Assembly (NCBI GenBank): GCA_903853185.1
Contig: CAINSX010000368.1
Span: 1 to 12,365, forward strand
Direction of reading: 5' to 3'
From: an uncultured Opitutia bacterium
Lineage (GTDB): Bacteria; Verrucomicrobiota; Verrucomicrobiia; Opitutales; UBA953
Length of the DNA stretch: 12,365 nucleotides
The notes beneath the pieces were generated by a model, which worked only from the letters and a program-made list of their open reading frames with translations, did no database searches and was not told the DNA's origin. Each line of letters begins with the position of its first letter. Within the stretch, counting starts at the first letter, position 1. Below, in pieces: positions 4,561 through 11,925 of the stretch. A program made the translations under genes and the position numbers.

Positions 4561-7212
4561 TCAGATTTCTTCGCTGACGACGAATTCGTCGTGACGGCCG
4601 CGGGCTTGGCTCCAGCGAGCCATGAGCTCGTCGAGCGGCACCGGGCGGACGTTCTGCGAGAGGTTGTATGCGCCGGCCTCGATGCAGGCCTGGATCTGGC
4701 TGCGGACGACTTCATACGAACGGGAGAAGCGCAGCGATTCGTCACGCAGGAGGCTCGAGACGTGGCAGCAGCCGCCGACCTCGGTCACCATGAAACGGCC
4801 GGCCTTGAGGTCCTCGATGGTAAGCGCGCGCAGGTCGAAGCGGGCGAAGTGCAGGCCCGGGAAACGCTTGGCGAAGGCGGTCATCGCGGTATCGAGCTCG
4901 ACGGTGATGAGGTCGTGGCGATGCAGGCAGCGAGCGCCGTGGCCGTAGCTGCCGGTGAGATTGAGGGTAATCTTCTGGCCCGCGGGGATGACGCGGTTCA
5001 GGTCGCGGGAATGACACTGGATGAAGAGTTCGCCGCGCGAGACCGCCACCTCGTCGAGCCAGATAAGCTCCTCGAGCGTCTGTTCGCCATCGCCGCGTAC
5101 GGTGACATCGCGCTTCTGCACGATGGCCATGATGCGTCCGTCGTCCTTGCCCGGGTTACGACGCCAGACGACCTCGAACTCAAAGCCAGTGATGAACTTC
5201 TGCAGCAGGAAATCTTCGCTGGCCCCGCGGACAAGTTTCTCCAGCTGCTCCTGCGTGTGCACGAAACGAAGCCCGGCACCGTCTTCGGCCACCTCGGGCT
5301 TGAAGACGACCGGGAAGCCATGGCACGCGGCGAAGGCGGCGGCCTCCTTGACGCGTTCGTCCTTCGGGTCCTCGAGCGAGAGCGCGAGCGTCGGACAGCA
5401 ACGGGAATCGCGCTGGAACGGACGCATAAGGAGCGACTTTGAGTCACCGATAAAACCGCCGATGCGACCGAAGGCCGGATTGGCCGAAGCGAAAGCGGTC
5501 AGGTGGCGATGACGGAGGCAGAGCACCAGGATGCCGAGTCGGATCGGAAGATAGAGCACCGCGGCGGGCCAGAGCGAAGGCTGCAGGAAGCCACGGACCT
5601 TCATGACGATCTGACGGCGGCCGCGCCAGGTCAGCGCGGGCACAAGCCAATGCGTCAGCAGATAGAGCAACACCAGCATGCCCGCCACAATCCAGCCGGC
5701 GAGGCGGTGGTATTCATTAAGCTTAAGCAGGATCTTCGGTCCCCAGTTCTGCCCGATGAGCATCAGGACCGGAGTCCAGACGAGCGCCGCCAGAAATAAC
5801 AGCACGCCCAGACGGAACGGCTTGAGCCGGAGGATGCCTGCGGTAATAAAAGTCGGGACGCGGCTCGCCGGTACAAAACGGGAACTGACGACGACGAACA
5901 TACCGCGCGGCGTGGAGAACCACCCGGCCCATTGCTCAAGCTGATGCGTCTTAATCAGCCACTTCAGCGGGACACGATGCAGCGCCTGTCGGCCAAAGAA
6001 ACGACCCAAGGAATAGAGGGCGACATCGCCGACGAAGATACTGACCGTGCAAGCGGCGACCCCGGACCAGAAGTCGATGATGCCCATACCCACGAGCAGG
6101 CCCGTCGCCAGGCAGGTAGGATCCTCCGCCACGAGGCAGCACAGGAAGATAATGACCATCAGGATCCAATAACGCGCACCTTCCGCAGTGGATATGGGCG
6201 GATTTTTCGCCGTCTGCACCGGCGCAAGCGCCGGCGGGGCATGTTCCACGCCGAGCACGAAGGCGTTCAACTTAGCCGCTGTCGCCTCCACGTCGGTGAA
6301 AGCGGCATCCCGCCCGCCCGGTAGAATTTCGAGGCGGGCGTGTGGTGCCAGCTTAGCCGAATAGCGGGCGGCATCCGCCGTCGTCACCCAATCATCTTGG
6401 CCATGCACCAGGTATAACGGCTTGCGCCATTGGCGAAGGATCTCAGCTGAATCCGTGAGGTCGGTATCGAAGACTGTCTTGGCGTAATCGCGATCCCAAG
6501 GGAGCAGGTCGGCCGCCCCGAAATTGGGGGTCAGGCGGGAGACGCCCCAGAAGAAGGCTCCATGGAAACCATAGACCAACTTATTGACGAGCGGGTTGCC
6601 CATCATCTCGAACTCCTGGGCTCCGGGAGAAGAAACCAGAGTCAAGGAGCGGACGCGGTCGGGATGGGCCTTGGCAAGCTCTAGGGCAGCGACACCGCCG
6701 AGTCCTTGGCCGATGACATGATATTCCGGCAGCTTGTAGTACTCGATGAGCGCCGCCACCACCTCGGCGTTCGACTCCATTGAGTGGCTGGGTACATCCC
6801 CGGAAGACGTATGGAATCCAGGCAAGAAAGCCTCGATGACGGAGATCTCCGGATTTTTCGCGAGCGCCTCGCAAAGCCGGCTCCCTTGATCGTCCCACGG
6901 GATGCGATGGAGATAGACTAGGACCGTCTTGCGGAAGCGGGGCCGGAGTTCGACCTGCGCCTCTTCCTCCTGCTGGCCACCGACCCCGTGCAAGTGGGCC
7001 CGGATCGGGATCTTGTGGTCGGTCTTGACCACCTTGTCTCCGACGAAATCAAACGCCGGCACCTCGACCGGAGTGCCTGGCGCGAACCTTTCAATGGCAC
7101 TGAAGAAGGGGAACTGCGCGGAAAGAATGAGCAGCACCAGATAGAGGGAAACGAGCCACCATCTCCCCGGGACTCGCCCGAGGTTACGCTTTCGCTCGGC
7201 TGAGGCAGGCAT
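4561..7212 (-). CDS. Membrane fusion protein: alpha/beta-hydrolase-like + DedA/VTT + ATP-grasp
   Basis: This is one uninterrupted 883-residue frame with three parts. (1) After a signal-anchor-like helix (18-34), residues 95-320 follow the alpha/beta-hydrolase pattern: LVYLHRIPWDD (98-108), then HVIGQGLGGVAALELAKAHP (165-184), then LVHGQDDWV (268-276). The nucleophile position is G170 instead of Ser, and the usual His near 301 is Arg, so this part is probably not a working hydrolase. (2) Residues about 348-566 are hydrophobic and carry a DedA/VTT domain: E363-D-P, a GD-x-x-LYSLGRFFG stretch (395-407), and RFVPASRVPTFITAG (445-459), followed by further membrane segments to about 566. (3) Residues about 620-845 resemble the ATP-grasp domain of cyanophycin synthetase/GshF ligases: FPVVFKP (633-639), RGDGEQTLEELI (706-717), RFDLRA (791-796) and E811 in FMVTEVGG, where E-x-N is expected. 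An AAGG sits four bases before the ATG. Each domain call is from motifs only; substrate and direction of action are unknown. Confidence 0.85.
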   Translation of the reverse strand: MPASAERKRNLGRVPGRWWLVSLYLVLLILSAQFPFFSAIERFAPGTPVEVPAFDFVGDKVVKTDHKIPIRAHLHGVGGQQEEEAQVELRPRFRKTVLVYLHRIPWDDQGSRLCEALAKNPEISVIEAFLPGFHTSSGDVPSHSMESNAEVVAALIEYYKLPEYHVIGQGLGGVAALELAKAHPDRVRSLTLVSSPGAQEFEMMGNPLVNKLVYGFHGAFFWGVSRLTPNFGAADLLPWDRDYAKTVFDTDLTDSAEILRQWRKPLYLVHGQDDWVTTADAARYSAKLAPHARLEILPGGRDAAFTDVEATAAKLNAFVLGVEHAPPALAPVQTAKNPPISTAEGARYWILMVIIFLCCLVAEDPTCLATGLLVGMGIIDFWSGVAACTVSIFVGDVALYSLGRFFGRQALHRVPLKWLIKTHQLEQWAGWFSTPRGMFVVVSSRFVPASRVPTFITAGILRLKPFRLGVLLFLAALVWTPVLMLIGQNWGPKILLKLNEYHRLAGWIVAGMLVLLYLLTHWLVPALTWRGRRQIVMKVRGFLQPSLWPAAVLYLPIRLGILVLCLRHRHLTAFASANPAFGRIGGFIGDSKSLLMRPFQRDSRCCPTLALSLEDPKDERVKEAAAFAACHGFPVVFKPEVAEDGAGLRFVHTQEQLEKLVRGASEDFLLQKFITGFEFEVVWRRNPGKDDGRIMAIVQKRDVTVRGDGEQTLEELIWLDEVAVSRGELFIQCHSRDLNRVIPAGQKITLNLTGSYGHGARCLHRHDLITVELDTAMTAFAKRFPGLHFARFDLRALTIEDLKAGRFMVTEVGGCCHVSSLLRDESLRFSRSYEVVRSQIQACIEAGAYNLSQNVRPVPLDELMARWSQARGRHDEFVVSEEI

Positions 7213-7285
7213 CGAGCCTTCATCAAAGGTCGTCAGGCCCTAGGAGCAAGACGGGAAGGGCAAATACCGCACGATTGGCCGATTT
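7213..7285. promoter_or_regulatory. Divergent gap between fusion gene and apaG operon
   Basis: These 73 bases separate two divergent starts and must hold promoters for the fusion gene and the apaG operon. On the minus strand GAAGG (7217-7221) is a plausible ribosome binding site for the fusion gene. I see no clear -35/-10 hexamers and no inverted repeat. No Shine-Dalgarno is evident in front of the apaG ATG. Confidence 0.3.
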
Positions 7286-7717
7286 ATGGCTTCCGTAGCG
7301 GGGCTAACCCCTCTTGTCTTGGCCTACGTGCAACCCACCGGAAAGGAACTCCTAGGCCTCAGGGTCACCGTCGACAAGGTGGTCCACCATCGGGATGCGA
7401 ACTTCCCCCCCGAAACGCCGCACGCGTTCGTCTACTTCCTGACCATCAGCAACCTCTCACAGGAGACGGTGAAGCTTCTGGGGCGCAAATGGATTATTCG
7501 CTCCCCGGACGGCACGATCGAGATCTTCGAGGGCGACGGTATCGTCGGCGAGACCCCCACCCTCCCCCCGGGCGAGAAGTTCTCCTATAACAGCTACCAC
7601 CTCTCCGGCGGGCCGCTGACGGCCGAGGGCTCCTTCCACGGCACCACCCAATCCGGCGAACGCATCTACACGCGTATCCCGCTCTTCGCCATGACCCCTC
7701 CTTCCGACCCTTCCTAA
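7286..7717 (+). CDS. apaG: ApaG family protein
   Basis: ApaG proteins are small single-domain proteins with a fibronectin-III-like beta fold. They have been linked genetically to cobalt/magnesium tolerance and Ap4A levels, but their molecular role is unsettled. The 143-residue product has the family core: FVYFLTISNLSQETVKLLGR (48-67), KWIIRSPDG (68-76), the G-x-G-x-x-G loop in EGDGIVGETP (82-91), LPPGEKFSYNSYHL (93-106) and the closing IPLFAMTPP. The ATG at 7286 adds about 15 residues before the usual start; a GTG at 7328 would give 129 residues, closer to the E. coli length of 125, so the start is uncertain. The stop codon overlaps the ATG of the next gene (TAATG), indicating translational coupling as the first gene of a three-gene operon. 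Confidence 0.9.
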   Translation: MASVAGLTPLVLAYVQPTGKELLGLRVTVDKVVHHRDANFPPETPHAFVYFLTISNLSQETVKLLGRKWIIRSPDGTIEIFEGDGIVGETPTLPPGEKFSYNSYHLSGGPLTAEGSFHGTTQSGERIYTRIPLFAMTPPSDPS

Positions 7718-9075
7718 TGCGACTTACCGACCTGAACTCTGGCCGTGAGATCGGCGCCAACTGCATGCTCGCCGAATTCGGCGGACTGCGACTGGTGATC
7801 GATTGCGGCCTCCACCCCAAACTCGACGGCCGCAAGGCCTTGCCCCAAATCGACAAGATTCAGGGCAACGTCGATGGCGTGATCCTGACGCACTGTCACC
7901 TCGACCACCTGGGCTCGCTGCCACTTCTCCTGAAGCAGCACCCATCGTCGCGCGTCTACGCTTCGGCCGCCACCACCCTCTTTGTCCGCCGCCTACTGAG
8001 CAACTCCATCCAGGTGATGAAGCGCCAGCGCGAGGAGACCGGCAACCAGGACTACCCGCTCTACGTCGAGACCGATGTCGAACGCGTCGAACACGCCCTC
8101 GCGGCGGTACCCATCGCCAACCCGCGCATCATCGGCCGCGGCGGCGAAGAAGTCGCCCTCACCTTCCACCTCGCAGGCCACGTCGCCGGCGCCGTGGGCT
8201 GCCTGATCGAACACCGCAAGAAGAAGCACTTCTTCACGGGCGACGTCCATTTCAAGGCCCAGCGCACCGTCGCTGGCGCCAACTTTCCGCGCACGCCCGT
8301 CGACACGCTTGTCATGGAATGCACGCGCGGCGCCACGACCACCGTCCCGGACTTCGACCGCGGAAAGGAAGAGAAGCGCCTGATCAAGGCCGTCAATGCG
8401 ATCTGCGACGAGGGCGGCTCAGTACTCCTACCGGCCTTCGCCTTCGGACGCATGCAGGAGATCCTGATGCTACTCCAAGAAGCCGCTGACGCAGGCAACC
8501 TGGCCGACGTGCCGATCTTCTGCTCGGGCCTCGGCATGGACCTCTGCGATTACCTCGATGCGGCCAGCAAGAAGACCAAGCAGGTGAAATTCAGCCGCCA
8601 AGTCCTCCGCGATCTCGGCATCCTGCCGCTCTCCCGCAAGTACACGCAACCGGGTAAGAACATGCCCGAACGCGGTATCTACCTCCTCTCGAGCGGCATG
8701 CTCGTCGAGAAGACCCCGGCCTGGCGCGTCGCCGCCAACATGCTCGACCACGAAGAGAACGCAGTATTCTTCGTCGGTTACTGCGACCCGGAGACGCCGG
8801 GCGGCGAGCTCATCGGCATGAACCCGGGCGGCGAATTCAAGTTCAAGTCCCTCGACCACACCTCGACGCTCCGCGCCAAGGTCGAACGTTTCCACCTGAG
8901 CGGCCATGCCGACCGCGAGGAACTCATCGACTTCGCGAAGGCGCTCGAGCCGAAGGACATCGTCCTGACGCACGGCGACCCCCCTGCCCGCGCCTGGATG
9001 AAGGAAACCCTCGCCGCGGCGATGCCTGGCACGCGCGTGCACGACCCGGAACCGGGCGTCCCTCTGGAGCTGTGA
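7717..9075 (+). CDS. Beta-CASP metallo-beta-lactamase-fold RNase
   Basis: This 452-residue protein belongs to the CPSF/Ysh1-like branch of metallo-beta-lactamase nucleases that process RNA with two zinc ions. Zinc ligands are visible in order: H59, H61, D63 and H64 in THCHLDHLG, H155 in AGHVAGAVG, and D176 in FTGD. The beta-CASP insertion follows: E201 at the motif A position (ECTRG, where ESTYG is commoner), LPAFAFGRMQEIL (238-250), SSGMLVE (325-331) and VFFVGYCDPETPGG (350-363). Motif B is H397 in SGHADREEL and motif C is H419 in VLTHGDPP. There is no RNase J C-terminal domain and no KH domain, so it is the short form. It starts one base inside the apaG stop and ends four bases into the amidase gene. 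The RNA substrate cannot be told from sequence. Confidence 0.92.
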   Translation: MRLTDLNSGREIGANCMLAEFGGLRLVIDCGLHPKLDGRKALPQIDKIQGNVDGVILTHCHLDHLGSLPLLLKQHPSSRVYASAATTLFVRRLLSNSIQVMKRQREETGNQDYPLYVETDVERVEHALAAVPIANPRIIGRGGEEVALTFHLAGHVAGAVGCLIEHRKKKHFFTGDVHFKAQRTVAGANFPRTPVDTLVMECTRGATTTVPDFDRGKEEKRLIKAVNAICDEGGSVLLPAFAFGRMQEILMLLQEAADAGNLADVPIFCSGLGMDLCDYLDAASKKTKQVKFSRQVLRDLGILPLSRKYTQPGKNMPERGIYLLSSGMLVEKTPAWRVAANMLDHEENAVFFVGYCDPETPGGELIGMNPGGEFKFKSLDHTSTLRAKVERFHLSGHADREELIDFAKALEPKDIVLTHGDPPARAWMKETLAAAMPGTRVHDPEPGVPLEL

Positions 9076-10349
9076 GCCTGCTACCGCAGTCCGTCGAAGA
9101 CTGGCGTGAGTTCACCCTCACGCGTGGTCCTCGTATGGCGGCGGAAGCATTCCTGATCAAACTCGGAGCCCTCGGCGCCGACGAACAACGCGCGTCGCTC
9201 TGCGGCCTACCTGACGTCGCTACGCTGACCCGCCGCTTCGAAGCGGCCTGGCCGCTGCGTGAAGCCGCCCTCGGCGGCGTGCCGTTCCTTACGAAGGACC
9301 TTTACTTCCGCACCGGCGAACCGACCTACGCAGGCTCGACGTTCCTACCCGAGGAAATCGGCGCAGCCCGCACGACCTCCTCCCTTCCTGCCGCTTTCGA
9401 AGCCGACGCCGGCGCAATCGAATGCGGTCGCACGCAGCTTAATGAATTTGCTTTCGGACTCACGGGCGAGAACCCGCACTCCGGCGATTGCCCGCACCCC
9501 GAACACCCCGAACTACTCTCCGGCGGCTCAAGTTCCGGCGCCGCCTTCGCCGTCGCGCGCGGACTCGTCCCGTTCGCACTCGCGACCGATACCGCCGGCT
9601 CGATCCGTGTGCCTTGCGGCTATTGTGGCGTCTGGGGCCTGCGCCTCTCGCCCGACATCGCCCCCATCGGCGACATCTTCCCGCTCTCCCCTGGCTACGA
9701 CACCCAAGGCTGGATTACACGCACCGCCAAAGACCTCCGCCAAGTCTCGGCCGCGGTCCTCGGTGAAGCCCCACCTGCCGGTGCCGGACTCTGGGCCGGC
9801 GACCTCGGCCTCGACATCCCCGCGGAAGACTTAGCCGCCATGCGCTCAGTCGCCATGCAGGCCGGCGCGCAGGAAGACGTCGCCGCTGCCATGCTCCTGC
9901 GGCTCGCCTGCACGGAAGCGGCCGATGCTTATCCTATCCTGGGCGGCCATGCCGCCGCACGCGTGCACGCCGCATGGCTCGAACGTCGCCGCGCCGACTA
10001 CGACCCAATCGTCTGGGAACGCCTCGACGTCGGTCGTCGCCGTACCTACGAGGAGGTCCGTGCCGCGGAAGCCGTCCGCGCGCGCGTGATTGATGCCTTC
10101 CGCACGGTCTTTCGCCGTCACCACTTCATCGCCTTACCCGCGACTTTCGGTGGCGCCGTCCGCAAAGCTGACTCCGACGCGACGCACCGACGGCGTCTGC
10201 TCGCTCTCAACGCGCCGGCCTCGCTGGCTGGCCTTCCCCTCGTCGTCGCGCCCGCGCGACTGCCCAACGGCCTCACGGCCGGCGTGCAGTTCGTCTTCCC
10301 CGACATGGCCAACTTCGGCTGGGACTCCGTCCTCGGCCGGTTCGGCTAA
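9072..10349 (+). CDS. Amidase-signature family hydrolase
   Basis: Amidase-signature enzymes cleave amide bonds with a Ser-cisSer-Lys triad. All three residues are found: K75 in GVPFLTKDLYF, the cis-Ser S153 in LSGGSSSGAAFAVA, and the nucleophile S177 in DTAGSIRVPCGYCG. The S153-S177 distance of 24 equals that in FAAH. At 425 residues it is somewhat short. The segment between the Ser-rich core and the C-terminus is compact, and the end has LNAPASLAGLPLVVAPA (about 376-392), typical of the family. It is unlikely to be GatA, because gatB and gatC are not adjacent and the C-terminal part is short. The GTG start at 9072 overlaps the previous stop as GTGA, and a GGAG lies only two bases before it, so translation probably depends on coupling. 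Substrate is unknown. The stop abuts the rpoN stop. Confidence 0.9.
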   Translation: MSLLPQSVEDWREFTLTRGPRMAAEAFLIKLGALGADEQRASLCGLPDVATLTRRFEAAWPLREAALGGVPFLTKDLYFRTGEPTYAGSTFLPEEIGAARTTSSLPAAFEADAGAIECGRTQLNEFAFGLTGENPHSGDCPHPEHPELLSGGSSSGAAFAVARGLVPFALATDTAGSIRVPCGYCGVWGLRLSPDIAPIGDIFPLSPGYDTQGWITRTAKDLRQVSAAVLGEAPPAGAGLWAGDLGLDIPAEDLAAMRSVAMQAGAQEDVAAAMLLRLACTEAADAYPILGGHAAARVHAAWLERRRADYDPIVWERLDVGRRRTYEEVRAAEAVRARVIDAFRTVFRRHHFIALPATFGGAVRKADSDATHRRRLLALNAPASLAGLPLVVAPARLPNGLTAGVQFVFPDMANFGWDSVLGRFG

Positions 10350-11798
10350 TCAGAGGCGCTTGCGGCGCATGTGCGCCGAAGGCTGGCCCAACGCTTCACG
10401 ATACTTCGCAACGGTGCGACGGGCGATTTGGACGCCACGCTTGCGCAACTCGGCGGTGATTGCCTCGTCCGCCAGAGGCTCGGCAGGGTTCTCACGGGCG
10501 AGGATGTCCGCGATCAGCTCCTGGACGCCTTCCTGGGCGACGGTACCGCCGTCCGAGGTCGAGACGCCCGACGTGAAGAACCAGCGGAACTCGCGCAGGC
10601 CGTGCGGCGTGAGCATCCACTTGTTGGCCGCAGCACGGCCAACGGTGGTCTCGTGCACGCTCATCTCCTTGGCGACGTCGGTCATGGTGAGCGGACGGAG
10701 CTTGGACGGACCGTGCTCGAAGAAATCGGCCTGACGCTCCACGATGATATGGGCGAGCTTCTCGATGGTGCGCTGTCGTTCCTCGATCGCACCGATGAGG
10801 AACTTACCCTGCCGCATACGTTCGAGGATGTAGGCGCGCTCCTTGTCGCCGAGGGCCTGGCCAGCGAGCATGTCCTTGTAAGCAGGGACGAGGCGGAGTC
10901 GCGGGACGTGGCGGTCATCCATGATAACCTTCCACTTCCCGTCTTCGTCCAGTTCAACGGTAGCGTCGGGCGTGACCACACGATTGTCATCGCGGGCGAA
11001 ACGGCGGGCCGGGACGGTCTCGAGCTTAGCGAGTTCGGTCAACGCCTCACGGATATCGTCAAGTTCGACGTCCAGGATACGGGCACATTCCTCGAGCCGG
11101 CGGCCCATCATGGGCTCCCAGCAATCAGTGATGAGGCGCGTGGCGGTCGAAAGACCCCGGCCGCGTTGACGCAACTGGGCGAGGAAGCATTCGCGCAAGT
11201 CCCGGGCGCCGATGCCGGCCGGATCGAAGGCCATCAGCAATGTATGGGCCGTCATGACCGCCTCGTAGGGCTGACCGGAACGAAGGGCGACGGTCGAAAG
11301 GTCTTCCTCGACGAAGCCGCGCTCGTCGAGCGAGGCGATGAGGAGCTTGAGCGCTTCCTGTACGGCCGGATTGTCGGAGGCCGTACGAGCCTGATCGGCG
11401 AGGTGTTCGGAAAGCGAGGATTCTCCCGTGGCCGACTCCATCATGTGGCGGCGGCGTTCCTCGTCTTCCTGGGTGTAGCCTTGGGAGCGGATCTCCTCGT
11501 AATAGCTTTCATCCCAGTCCTCCTTCATGCGCTTCAGCGCGTCGAAATCGTCGTCGCCGAGGGAAAGCTCGCGAGGGCCATCCTCTTCCGACTCCTCGGA
11601 GGGCACCGGCGCATCTAGACTCTCGTTGCCGGTGGGCTCGACTTCTTCGAGCAAAGGGTTGGCGGCCATCTCTTCCGAGATCTCACGCAGGAGCTCGGCC
11701 GCAGGCACCTGGAGGATGCGAAGCGACTGGCGAAGTTGCGGCGTCAGGACGAGTCCTTGGACCTGCTTCTGCGATTGATTGATGCCTGGATTAGCCAT
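10350..11798 (-). CDS. rpoN: RNA polymerase sigma-54 factor RpoN
   Basis: RpoN directs RNA polymerase to -24/-12 promoters and needs AAA+ enhancer-binding activators to open them. The ATG at 11798 gives 482 residues starting MANPGINQSQKQVQ; an in-frame ATG 20 codons upstream adds sequence not typical of the family. Region I is the Gln/Leu-rich activator-responsive part (about 8-50, with LTPQLRQSLRILQ). Region II (about 53-116) is very acidic. The core-binding domain spans about 130-330. The DNA-binding domain has the helix-turn-helix TMTDVAKEMSVHETTVGRAAANK (371-393) and the RpoN box ARRTVAKYRE (459-468) near the C-terminus. There is no hpf/ptsN-type neighbour as in proteobacterial rpoN operons. 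The gene converges on the amidase with no spacer and is divergent from a GYF-like membrane protein gene. Confidence 0.97.
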   Translation of the reverse strand: MANPGINQSQKQVQGLVLTPQLRQSLRILQVPAAELLREISEEMAANPLLEEVEPTGNESLDAPVPSEESEEDGPRELSLGDDDFDALKRMKEDWDESYYEEIRSQGYTQEDEERRRHMMESATGESSLSEHLADQARTASDNPAVQEALKLLIASLDERGFVEEDLSTVALRSGQPYEAVMTAHTLLMAFDPAGIGARDLRECFLAQLRQRGRGLSTATRLITDCWEPMMGRRLEECARILDVELDDIREALTELAKLETVPARRFARDDNRVVTPDATVELDEDGKWKVIMDDRHVPRLRLVPAYKDMLAGQALGDKERAYILERMRQGKFLIGAIEERQRTIEKLAHIIVERQADFFEHGPSKLRPLTMTDVAKEMSVHETTVGRAAANKWMLTPHGLREFRWFFTSGVSTSDGGTVAQEGVQELIADILARENPAEPLADEAITAELRKRGVQIARRTVAKYREALGQPSAHMRRKRL

Positions 11799-11831
11799 CG
11801 AACGGTGTCCAGCAAAGTGGGTTCCGAGACG

Positions 11832-11881
11832 TTTTGCAAAAGGTATCGATGGGCCCATTCGACTTGCGTAACCATCGATGG
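11832..11881. promoter_or_regulatory. Palindromes in the rpoN divergent gap
   Basis: The 127-base gap between the divergent starts at 11798 and 11926 holds TTTTGCAAAA, a perfect 10-base palindrome (11832-11841). It also holds an inverted repeat ATCGATGG (11845-11852) / CCATCGAT (11872-11879) with a 19-base spacer; since ATCGAT is itself self-complementary, ATCGATGG also recurs as a direct repeat at 11874-11881. These are candidate operator sites for rpoN, the GYF gene or both. I could not place a convincing promoter hexamer pair or a well-spaced ribosome binding site for either gene. Confidence 0.35.
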
Positions 11882-11925
11882 CTCGCAGACTTGGAAAGAC
11901 CCGAAGAGGGACGGACTACGCCTAC

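Noticed and set aside
4591..5442. Plus-strand ORF of 283 codons opposite the ATP-grasp part of the fusion gene
   Set aside because: The minus-strand frame carries recognisable ATP-grasp motifs; the plus-strand product has only Ala/Glu/Asp/Arg-rich sequence.
9072..10349. Amidase as GatA of the tRNA-dependent amidotransferase
   Set aside because: No gatB or gatC is adjacent, the protein is short, and its operon partners are apaG and a nuclease; a general amidase call is safer.
10363..10378. Hairpin CGGCGCA/TGCGCCG after the amidase stop as a terminator
   Set aside because: The loop is only two bases, no T-tract follows, and it lies in the conserved C-terminal coding end of rpoN.
10371..11618. 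Long plus-strand ORF of 415 codons opposite rpoN
   Set aside because: rpoN on the minus strand has all its domains and signature motifs; the plus-strand frame shows none and arises from GC-rich codon structure.
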